A stretch of DNA of 25,741 nucleotides from Akkermansia muciniphila (GTDB lineage: Bacteria; Verrucomicrobiota; Verrucomicrobiia; Verrucomicrobiales; V1-33). Positions 14,423 through 22,092 of the stretch are shown one piece after another. The stretch is taken from NCBI GenBank assembly GCA_943331195.2, contig CALQKQ020000005.1:1-25741 (forward strand). The letters run 5' to 3'. A program made the position numbers and the translations under genes. The notes beneath the pieces were generated by a model. That model saw only the letters and a program-made list of their open reading frames with translations, ran no database searches and was not told the DNA's origin. Numbering within the stretch: position 1 is the stretch's first letter; each line of letters opens with the position of its first letter.

Positions 14423-17400
14423 ATGATGTCCGTGCCCCGCTTCCGCTTCCTTCCCCTCCTCCTCCTCGCCTCCGCCCCCGCCCCCGCCTTCTGGGCGGCG
14501 GAGCTGGACTTCAATCGCGACATCCGCCCCATCCTCTCGGAAAATTGCTTCTATTGCCACGGCCAAGACGGCAACAAACGAAAGGCCGAACTGCGCCTCG
14601 ACGAACGCCCCGCCGCCCTCGAAAAAAAAGCCATCGTGCCCGGCGACCCCGCCGCTAGCGAACTAGTCAAACGCCTCTTCTCCGCCGACCCCGAGGAGGT
14701 CATGCCGCCCCCCGACTCCCACCGCCACCTCAGCCCCGCCCAGCGCCTCACCCTCAAACAGTGGATCGCCGAGGGCGCCCCCTACGCCCCCCATTGGGCC
14801 TTCGTCGCCCCCGTGCGCCCCACCCCGCCCGAAGTCCACGACAAGGCCTGGCCGCGCCATCCCATCGACCACTTTATCCTCGCCAAACTCGAAGCCAGCG
14901 GGCTCGCCCCCTCCCCCGAGGCCGACCGCAGCACCCTGTTGCGCCGCCTCCACCTCGACCTCACCGGCTTGCCCCCTTCCCTTGAAGAACAAGAAACTTT
15001 CCTCGCCGATCCCTCGCCCCAGGCCTACGAACAACTCGTCGACCGCCTCCTCGCCTCCCCTCACTTCGGCGAGCGCTTCGCCCTGCCCTGGCTCGACGCC
15101 GCCCGCTACGCCGACAGCAACGGCTTTCAGCAAGACGGCGACACCCACCAATACCTCTGGCGGGATTGGGTAGTGCGCGCCCTCAACGCCGACATGCCCT
15201 TCGACCAGTTTTCTATTGAACAACTTGCCGGCGACCTCCTCCCCCAACCCAGCGAAGACCAACTCGTCGCCACCGCCTTCAACCGCAACCACCTCCTCAA
15301 TGGCGAAGGCGGTGCCATCGCCGAAGAACAACGCAACGTCATTCTCTTCGACCGCGTCGACACCACCGCCACCACCTGGATGGGCCTAACCGTGGCCTGC
15401 GCCCAGTGCCACGATCACAAATACGACCCCATCACCATGCGAGATTACTACTCCATGATGGCGCTCTTCAACAACGTCCCCGAAAGCGGCGTCCCCAGCG
15501 GAGGCGGCCAATACCGCATCGCCGATCCCGCCATTCCCGTCGGCAACCCCACCGAAAAGGCCAAACTTCAAGAGCTAGAGGCCGCCTCCCAGCAAGCCCG
15601 CGCCGAGGCCGAACGCCGCGCCGCCAGCCCCGAAACCCTCGCGGCCTTGGCGGCGACCGAACAAGAACTTGCTAGGGAAACTCCGGTCGCTTGGCAAGTG
15701 CTCGCGCCCACCGCCCTCAGCGCCACCGACGGCGTGCAACTCAAAGTCCTCGAAGACCAATCCATTTTCGCCGAAGGCCCGCGCCCAGATAAGGCTAACT
15801 ACACCCTAACCCTGCCCAGCTCCGCCCTGCCCGTCCGCGGATTCCGCATCGAAACCATCCCCGACGACCGCCTCCCCTCCAAGGGCGCCGGCCGCTCCGA
15901 CAGCGGCAACGCCGTCCTCACCAAACTCAAAATCATGGTCGGCGGCCAGGAAATCCGCGCCCATGCCGCCAGCGCCACTTATAGCCAAGGCGGCTTCAGC
16001 CCGCAGGGCACTATCGACGACGACCCCGCCACCGCCTGGGCCTTCCACCCCGACACCGCCAAACCCCACGAACTCATCGTCCAAACCACCGACCCCATCC
16101 CCGCCCAGCTCCCCGTCGAACTAACTTTTGAATTCCAATCCGATAACAAACAGCACCAACTAGGCCGCTTCCGCGTCGCCGCCACCGCCAGCCCTCAGCC
16201 CGCTACCCGCCAAGCCCTCGCCGATCCCCTGCGCGCCATCCTCGCCAAGGCCGCCCCACAGCGCTCCCCCGAAGAAGCCGCGCAGCTGCGCGAATACGTT
16301 TCCAAAAACCGGGCCCCCGCCGCCCTAACCGAAGCCCGACGCCTCGCCGCCGCCGCCGAAAAAGCCCACAACGACTTCCGCCAAGGCCTCCCCCGCGTCA
16401 TGGTGATGTCCGACGCCCAGCCCCGCCAAACCAAAATTCTCGACCGCGGCAGCTACCTCACCCCCCGCGAAGACGTCACTGGCGGCACCCCCGGCTTCCT
16501 TCCCGCCCTAACCGCAGACGCCCCGCGCAACCGCCTCGGCTTCGCCCAGTGGCTCTTCCGCCCCGACCACCCCCTCACCGCCCGCGTCCAGGTCAACCGC
16601 TTGTGGCAATACCTCTTCGGCATCGGCCTCGTCAAGACCGCCGAAGACCTCGGCGTGCAAAGCGAAATGCCCCAGCACGGCCCCCTCCTCGATTGGTTAG
16701 CAGTCGAATTCCGCGAGCGCGGCTGGAGCCAAAAACACCTCCTCCGCCTCCTCCTCACCAGCAGCAGCTACCGGCAAAGCAGCCGCGTCAGCCCCACCCT
16801 CTGGCAACGCGACCCAGAAAATCGCCTGCTCGCCCGCGCCGCCCGCTTCCGCCTGCCCTCTCTCCTGCTCCGCGACCTCGCCCTCTCCTCTAGCGGATTG
16901 CTCCAAACCCAACTCGGCGGAAAACCCGTCTATCCCTACCAACCCGACTCCGTTTGGGAAACCCTCGCCATCACCAAAGAACGCGACTTCACCTACCCCG
17001 CCTCCAGCGGCCCCGACCTCTACCGCCGCAGCCTCTACACCTTCTGGCGCCGCACCATCGGGCCCGTCAATATGTTCGACGCCTCCCCCCGCCAATCTTG
17101 CAAAGTCCGCCTCGCGGTGACCTCCACGCCCCTCCACGCCCTAACTACCCTCAACGACCTCACCTGGAGCGAGTCCGCCCGAGTCCTCGCCGAGCAAGCC
17201 CTCCTAACTTCTCCCGACCGCTCCGCCCAACTGGCCTGGGCCACCCGCCGCATTCTCTCGCGCCCGCCCACTCCTTCCGACCTCGCCGCCCTCACCCTAC
17301 TCTTTGAAAGACAACGCGCCCACTACGCCGCCGACCTCCCCGCCGCCGCCGCTTTCATCGCCGTGGGGGGCGCCCCGCGCAATGCCGCCCTCGCCCCCGC

Positions 17401-17470
17401 CGAACACGCCGCCATGGCCGCCACCTGCCTAGCGCTCCTCAACCTCGACGAAGCCCTCACCCGCCAATAA
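14423..17470 (+). CDS. Planctomycete-type cytochrome c / DUF1549 / DUF1553 protein (PSCyt1-PSCyt2-PSD1)
   Basis: The product of about 1015 residues has a signal peptide (SVPRFRFLPLLLLASAPAPA), then a cytochrome c-like PSCyt1 domain with the heme motif CFYCH at residues 42-46 and a VMPPP segment. A DUF1549 (PSCyt2) domain follows at about 142-350 and ends in a second CxxCH, CAQCHDHKYDP (326-336). A beta-rich discoidin-like insert lies at about 469-589 and a DUF1553 (PSD1) domain at about 665-970. This large architecture is confined mainly to Planctomycetes and Verrucomicrobia and is nearly always paired with a DUF1501 gene, as here. A periplasmic redox role in polysaccharide breakdown is often proposed but unproven. 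The ATG at 14423 is chosen to place the signal peptide at the N-terminus; an upstream GTG at 14381 and an ATG at 14396 are in frame. Confidence 0.9.
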   Translation: MMSVPRFRFLPLLLLASAPAPAFWAAELDFNRDIRPILSENCFYCHGQDGNKRKAELRLDERPAALEKKAIVPGDPAASELVKRLFSADPEEVMPPPDSHRHLSPAQRLTLKQWIAEGAPYAPHWAFVAPVRPTPPEVHDKAWPRHPIDHFILAKLEASGLAPSPEADRSTLLRRLHLDLTGLPPSLEEQETFLADPSPQAYEQLVDRLLASPHFGERFALPWLDAARYADSNGFQQDGDTHQYLWRDWVVRALNADMPFDQFSIEQLAGDLLPQPSEDQLVATAFNRNHLLNGEGGAIAEEQRNVILFDRVDTTATTWMGLTVACAQCHDHKYDPITMRDYYSMMALFNNVPESGVPSGGGQYRIADPAIPVGNPTEKAKLQELEAASQQARAEAERRAASPETLAALAATEQELARETPVAWQVLAPTALSATDGVQLKVLEDQSIFAEGPRPDKANYTLTLPSSALPVRGFRIETIPDDRLPSKGAGRSDSGNAVLTKLKIMVGGQEIRAHAASATYSQGGFSPQGTIDDDPATAWAFHPDTAKPHELIVQTTDPIPAQLPVELTFEFQSDNKQHQLGRFRVAATASPQPATRQALADPLRAILAKAAPQRSPEEAAQLREYVSKNRAPAALTEARRLAAAAEKAHNDFRQGLPRVMVMSDAQPRQTKILDRGSYLTPREDVTGGTPGFLPALTADAPRNRLGFAQWLFRPDHPLTARVQVNRLWQYLFGIGLVKTAEDLGVQSEMPQHGPLLDWLAVEFRERGWSQKHLLRLLLTSSSYRQSSRVSPTLWQRDPENRLLARAARFRLPSLLLRDLALSSSGLLQTQLGGKPVYPYQPDSVWETLAITKERDFTYPASSGPDLYRRSLYTFWRRTIGPVNMFDASPRQSCKVRLAVTSTPLHALTTLNDLTWSESARVLAEQALLTSPDRSAQLAWATRRILSRPPTPSDLAALTLLFERQRAHYAADLPAAAAFIAVGGAPRNAALAPAEHAAMAATCLALLNLDEALTRQ

Positions 17471-17537
17471 GCGCCCTGCCGCCCCTCCCCTCCCGCGCCG
17501 CCAGAGCCCGCCCCAAACTCCCCTCCCCCTTCCCCCC

Positions 17538-18989
17538 ATGAACCCCTTCGAACACAACCACCACCGCGTCACCCGCCGACAATTTTTCGGCCGCAGCGCC
17601 GCCGGACTCGGCGGAGTCGCCCTCGCCTCCCTCTTCCAACAAGAAGCCCGCGCCGCCGCCCACAGCGGCCAACCCGGCCTCCCCGGCCTGCCCCACTTCG
17701 CCCCCAAAGCCAAACGCGTCGTCTGCCTCTGGCAAGGCGGTGCCCCCTCCCACGTCGACCTCTTCGACCCCAAGCCCAAGCTCTACGACATGGCCGGACA
17801 GGACATCCCCGCCAGCGTGCGCGGCACCACCCGCCTCTCCACCATGTCCTCCGGCAACAACCGCTGGCCCATCGTTCCCGCCATCAAACCCTTCCAGCGC
17901 TACGGCCAAAGCGGCACCGAAATCAGCTCCCTGCTCCCCGGCATCGGCTCCATCGCCGACGACATCTGCGTCGTGCGCACCATGAACACCGAGGCCGTCA
18001 ACCACGCCCCCGGGGTCACCTTCTTCATGACCGGCTCCCAAGTGCCCGGCCGTCCTAGCATGGGTGCCTGGCTCGCCTATGGGCTAGGCTGCTCCTCCAG
18101 CGACCTCCCCGCCTTCGTGGCCATGACCTCCTCCGACAAGGGCCGCACCTGCGGCCAACTCTTCTTCGATTACTATTGGGGCGCCGGCTTCCTCCCTAGC
18201 CGCTATCAAGGGGTGCGCTTCCGCAACACCGGCGATCCCGTCCCCTACCTGGAAAACCCGCCCGGCGTCAGCCGCGGTGCCCGCCGCCTCATGCTCGACG
18301 ACCTCCAGGCCATGAACGCCGCTCACCTCGCCGATTACGGCGACCCCGAAATTGATACCCGCATCTCCCAATACGAAATGGCCTTCCGCATGCAGGCCAG
18401 CGTCCCCGACCTCCTCGATTTCTCTAACGAACCCAAAAGCGTCCTAGAAATGTATGGCCCCGACGTCCTCACCAAAGGAAGCTATGCCAACAATTGCCTG
18501 ATCGCCCGCCGCCTCCTCGAGCGCGGCGTCCGCTTCGTCCAACTCATGCACAGCGGCTGGGACCAACACGGCAACCTCCACACCCAACTCGCCGAACAGT
18601 GCCGCGACACCGACCTCCCCAGCGCCGCCCTCGTCAAAGACCTCAAACAGCGCGGCCTGCTCGACGACACCCTCGTCACCTGGGGCGGAGAATTCGGCCG
18701 CACCCCCTTCGGCCAAGGCGATCCCGCCAAACCCACCGGCCGCGACCACTTCGGCCGCGCCTACAGTTGGTGGATGGCCGGCGGCGGCGTCAAACCCGGC
18801 ACCACCTACGGCGAAACCGACGACTTCGCCTGGAACATCAACCGAGACCCCGTTCACGTCCACGACCTCCAAGCCACCATGATGCACCTCTGCGGCATCA
18901 ACCACGAAGCCCACACCTTCCGCTATCAAGGCCGCCAGTTCCGCCTCACCGATGTCCACGGAACCGTGGTCAAAGGATTGTTAGCCTAA
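17538..18989 (+). CDS. DUF1501 family protein with Tat signal
   Basis: The 483-residue protein starts with a twin-arginine signal (TRRQFFGRSAAGLGGVALASL, Arg13-Arg14), so it is predicted to be exported folded through the Tat system. The body carries the conserved DUF1501 segments: WQGGAPSHVDLFDPKP, NHAPGVTFFMTGSQ, GWDQHGNLHTQLAEQ, TWGGEFGRTPFGQG and GRDHFGRAYSWWMAGGGV. DUF1501 belongs to the alkaline phosphatase/sulfatase superfamily, and its Asp/His residues suggest metal binding, but no activity is established. It starts 67 bp after the DUF1549/DUF1553 gene, its usual partner, and closes the four-gene cassette. The start ATG is preceded by a pure pyrimidine tract and not a Shine-Dalgarno site. 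Confidence 0.92.
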   Translation: MNPFEHNHHRVTRRQFFGRSAAGLGGVALASLFQQEARAAAHSGQPGLPGLPHFAPKAKRVVCLWQGGAPSHVDLFDPKPKLYDMAGQDIPASVRGTTRLSTMSSGNNRWPIVPAIKPFQRYGQSGTEISSLLPGIGSIADDICVVRTMNTEAVNHAPGVTFFMTGSQVPGRPSMGAWLAYGLGCSSSDLPAFVAMTSSDKGRTCGQLFFDYYWGAGFLPSRYQGVRFRNTGDPVPYLENPPGVSRGARRLMLDDLQAMNAAHLADYGDPEIDTRISQYEMAFRMQASVPDLLDFSNEPKSVLEMYGPDVLTKGSYANNCLIARRLLERGVRFVQLMHSGWDQHGNLHTQLAEQCRDTDLPSAALVKDLKQRGLLDDTLVTWGGEFGRTPFGQGDPAKPTGRDHFGRAYSWWMAGGGVKPGTTYGETDDFAWNINRDPVHVHDLQATMMHLCGINHEAHTFRYQGRQFRLTDVHGTVVKGLLA

Positions 18990-19053
18990 AAGCGGTAGTT
19001 TTTAGGGTTAGCCTAAGTGCCGCGCCGGATTTAAACCGGGAATGGGCGCAGTT

Positions 19054-19079
19054 CCGCCCACCGCCCACCGCCCACCGCC
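19054..19079 (+). repeat. 7-bp tandem repeat at the ffh 3' end
   Basis: Three full CCGCCCA units plus CCGCC run into the stop codon of ffh (19079-19081, minus strand). Just upstream on the + strand, at about 19025-19039, CCGG-ATTTAAA-CCGG forms a short imperfect hairpin between the two convergent genes. This may help end transcription, but there is no clear U-tract. Confidence 0.8.
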
Positions 19080-20590
19080 TAGCGCTTGCGCTTGCCCCCG
19101 CCGCCGGGGCGCCCCATCTGGCCAAACTTGCTGCCCCCCGAATGCTTGCCCCCGCCCATCCCGGGCATCCCCCCAAGCTTGCTGAAATCAGGCATGCCGC
19201 CACCGCCCAGGCCGCCCATGGCGCCACCACCCAAGCCCCCCAGGCCACCTAACCCTCCCGCGCCCCCCATCATCTTGGCCATCTGACCCATCTTGCCAGG
19301 GTTCTTCATCAGTTTGCGCATGTCGCCGAATTGCTGCAACATGCCATTGAGCTCATTGACGGTGCGCCCCGCTCCCGCCGCAATCCGGGCGCGGCGCTTG
19401 CTATTGAGAATCTCCGGCCGCTTCCGCTCCTTCGGCGTCATCGACAAAATCAATGCCTCAATGTGCAGCAACTTGCGGTCATCCACCTGAGTCTTCATCT
19501 CTTTAATCTTGCTCCCCACCCCCGGCAGCAAGCTGAGCAAACCCATCATCCCCCCCGCCCCTGACGTCAGCTTCTTCATCATCTTCAGCTGCCCCAGGAA
19601 GTCGTTGAAATCAAAATCCGACGCCGTCATCCGCTCCATCATCTTCATGGCATCCGCCTCGTCGATGGCCTCCGCCGCCTGCTCCACCAAGCCCACAATG
19701 TCCCCCATCCCCAAAATGCGCTGCGCCATCCGGTCCGGCACAAACACATCCAATTGATGCATCTTCTCCCCCATCCCCGCATACTTGATCGGCTGCTGGG
19801 TCACTCGCCGCATCGACAGCGCCGCCCCGCCCCGCGCATCCCCATCAAGCTTGGTGAGGACAATGCCGGTGACCCCAATGGCTTCATGGAACGTCTTGGC
19901 CACACTCACGGCCTGCTGCCCCGTGGCCGCGTCCGCCACTAGCAATACCTCGCGGGGCTTGAGCAGTTGGCGCAATTCCTTGAGCTCCCCAATGAGGGCC
20001 TCGTCCACCTCTTGGCGGCCTGCGGTATCGAAAATGATCACGTCAGCGCGCTGCTCCACAATCCACGCCTCCGCCGCCTGCGCCGCCCGCAGCACCTTGG
20101 TTTCTCCCGCAGCCGGTTGATAAACGGGCACCTCAATTTCGCGCCCCAAGGTCGCCAACTGCTCCACCGCCGCTGGCCGGTAGAGGTCCAGCGCCACCAG
20201 CACCGGGCGGCGCCCTTCCTTCTTTAACTTCAGCGCTAACTTAGCCGAAGTGGTCGTCTTTCCCGCTCCATTGAGCCCTACCATCATGATCCGCGCCGGC
20301 GGCGTCAGGTCCAAGGGCACCGCATCGCCTCCCAACAGCGCCGTGATCTCATCGTGGAAAATCTTGATCAGCTGCTGGCCCGGCGTCACACTTTTCAGCA
20401 CCTCCACCCCCAAGGCCTTCTCTTTGACCGCCGCCAAAAAATCCCGCGTCACCGCGAAATCCACATCGGCTTCCAGCAAGGCCAAGCGCACTTCGCGCAA
20501 AGCATCGCTCACATTGCTCTCGCTGATTTTGCCCAAGCCGCGCAGGCGGCGAAAGACTCCTTCAAAGGTTTCGGTCAGGGTTCCAAACAT
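19079..20590 (-). CDS. ffh: Signal recognition particle protein Ffh (SRP54)
   Basis: The 503-residue protein has the full Ffh order: N domain (1-90), GTPase G domain (about 95-295) with P-loop GLNGAGKTTT (105-114), DLYRPAAVEQL, DTAGR (188-192) and TKLDGDARGG (246-255), then the Met-rich M domain (about 320-440) with NSKRRARIAAGAGRTVNELN. It binds 4.5S RNA and signal sequences and delivers ribosomes to FtsY at the membrane. The P-loop has Asn107 where Ffh normally has Gln, and GQQAV replaces GQDAV/GQEAL. The C-terminus ends in an unusually long Gly-rich tail (about 442-503) closing in GKRKR. The start ATG follows a C/T tract. The gene begins 7 bp after the deacetylase stop and is probably co-transcribed with it. 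FtsY and SRP RNA are not in the window. Confidence 0.95.
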   Translation of the reverse strand: MFGTLTETFEGVFRRLRGLGKISESNVSDALREVRLALLEADVDFAVTRDFLAAVKEKALGVEVLKSVTPGQQLIKIFHDEITALLGGDAVPLDLTPPARIMMVGLNGAGKTTTSAKLALKLKKEGRRPVLVALDLYRPAAVEQLATLGREIEVPVYQPAAGETKVLRAAQAAEAWIVEQRADVIIFDTAGRQEVDEALIGELKELRQLLKPREVLLVADAATGQQAVSVAKTFHEAIGVTGIVLTKLDGDARGGAALSMRRVTQQPIKYAGMGEKMHQLDVFVPDRMAQRILGMGDIVGLVEQAAEAIDEADAMKMMERMTASDFDFNDFLGQLKMMKKLTSGAGGMMGLLSLLPGVGSKIKEMKTQVDDRKLLHIEALILSMTPKERKRPEILNSKRRARIAAGAGRTVNELNGMLQQFGDMRKLMKNPGKMGQMAKMMGGAGGLGGLGGLGGGAMGGLGGGGMPDFSKLGGMPGMGGGKHSGGSKFGQMGRPGGGGKRKR

Positions 20591-20597
20591 GGTAATT

Positions 20598-21983
20598 TTA
20601 AGGGGAAGGGGAAAGGGCTGCGCCAGGCGCGGGCAAAGGCGGTGCCGCGCTCATGGCACCTTCTGGGGTCACCGCCGCCTCCAGCACCGGGGGCGGCTCC
20701 GGCAAATAGCGCGCCACCAAATCCACCGCAAAGTGCCAGTTCACCGCATCCGCCTTGGCCTCCCCCAGGCGCTTGAAGGTCACAAAAACCTGGCACTCCG
20801 GCGCCCGCAAGGCTTCACGTATCTGATAGGAAATCTTCCCCGCCACCGCATCGTACTCCGCCGGCACCGTTCCAAAACCGGCTATCTTCATGACCACCGT
20901 AGCAGGGTCAATCCCCACCAACTTGGAGACATCGACCTCAATCAGCGGCAGCCGCTCCGCCACCGTGGCGTCCGGCGGCGGACGCGTGCTCACCAGAGAT
21001 TCACCCTCCGGCCCGCCCAACAAGGACTTCGCCAAATCGCCCCCCGAAGTCCCGCGCGAACTGACCGCGCGGCGAAAATTGGCATTGCTCGGGTCGTTGC
21101 CTAAAATGATATAGCGCGCCAATGTCGTCGCCGGCATGTCCCACGTGACCTTGGCCGGATTGACCGTGAACAAAGCTTCATAGCCCGCTTCCTTGCCGAT
21201 CTCCTGCTCGCGCTCCGTATTGTACCCCCCCGGATAGGCATAGGTGCGCACCGGCTGCGCCAACAGATCCTCCAGAAACTGCTTGGAATCCTTCAGCTCG
21301 CTTCGCAAAAAGGTGTCCGCCTCCTCCGGCGACTTCCGCTCCAAGCCTCGAATGCGCGACGGCAAGGGATGACTCACGCTATGACTCCCCGCCTCCCCCC
21401 CGTTCGCCATCAACTCCCGGATCTCCGGAGTCGTCAGGGCCCGCCCCCCTCCGTTGACGAAACGCTTATATAAAAAGATCGTAAAAGGATAGCCAAACTC
21501 CTTGAGCACCGGAAAAGCGAGGCGGTGCACGCTCTTCCAGCCATCATCCATCGTCAGCACCACGCTGGGATCCGCAATGTCCTTCTCCCCGCGCCGCCAG
21601 GCCAAAAAATCACTCATCGATATCACCGGCAACCCCGCGTCCCGCAAGGCCTGCATCTGATCCCGGAAATGCTCAATGTTGATCTCCATCGGATTGCGCG
21701 ACTTCCCCGTGGTAAAGTCGTGGTACCCTAACACGATAACCTGCGCCGACTTGTTGATCGTCAGCGCCGGCACCGCCGGGTCTATGGGCGGCTCCACTGC
21801 CGCCGTCACCGCCTTGGGATCAGCCACAATCTCCGGAACCAGGTTCACCGGCTCGGGCGGAGGCACCGGGCGAATCCGATCGCAGCCCGCCAGCAGCCCA
21901 GCGGCCAGCACCAGCGCAGCCCAAGGCCGCACCGCAGTGCGGAACACAAGAAACAAGGGGCAACAGGGGCGCAGCGGCGGCAT
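20598..21983 (-). CDS. Polysaccharide deacetylase-family lipoprotein with extra C-terminal domain
   Basis: The 461-residue product has a lipoprotein signal ending in AAGLLAGC, so Cys34 should be acylated. After a Pro-rich linker comes a NodB-type carbohydrate esterase 4 domain: VIVLGYHDF, LTMDDG (Asp146, Asp147), SHSVSHP (metal ligands His201 and His205) and TYAYPGGYN. It should remove acetyl groups from a glycan at the periplasm or surface with a divalent metal; peptidoglycan or an exopolysaccharide are candidates. A further region of about 150 residues after the NodB fold (from EVDVSKLVGIDPATVVMKI to NWHFAVDLVARYL) looks like a beta-sandwich I do not recognise, and the end is Pro/Ala-rich. 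The ATG at 21983 is chosen over a GTG at 22013 because it gives a shorter n-region. It is in an operon with ffh. Confidence 0.87.
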   Translation of the reverse strand: MPPLRPCCPLFLVFRTAVRPWAALVLAAGLLAGCDRIRPVPPPEPVNLVPEIVADPKAVTAAVEPPIDPAVPALTINKSAQVIVLGYHDFTTGKSRNPMEINIEHFRDQMQALRDAGLPVISMSDFLAWRRGEKDIADPSVVLTMDDGWKSVHRLAFPVLKEFGYPFTIFLYKRFVNGGGRALTTPEIRELMANGGEAGSHSVSHPLPSRIRGLERKSPEEADTFLRSELKDSKQFLEDLLAQPVRTYAYPGGYNTEREQEIGKEAGYEALFTVNPAKVTWDMPATTLARYIILGNDPSNANFRRAVSSRGTSGGDLAKSLLGGPEGESLVSTRPPPDATVAERLPLIEVDVSKLVGIDPATVVMKIAGFGTVPAEYDAVAGKISYQIREALRAPECQVFVTFKRLGEAKADAVNWHFAVDLVARYLPEPPPVLEAAVTPEGAMSAAPPLPAPGAALSPSP

Positions 21984-22092
21984 CCGAAAAACAGGGCAAA
22001 GAAGAAACCGCACCCTACGCAGTCACCCGCCAAATGCAACGCGCCCCTTGCAGCGGAATTTTCCAGGAGCGCACCGCCAGTTTGTCGCTACC
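21984..22092. promoter_or_regulatory. Divergent intergenic region between deacetylase and pyruvate kinase
   Basis: This 109-bp gap lies between two divergent starts and should contain both promoters. It is locally purine-richer (CCGAAAAACAGGGCAAAG). No boxes or operators could be assigned with confidence. Confidence 0.3.
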
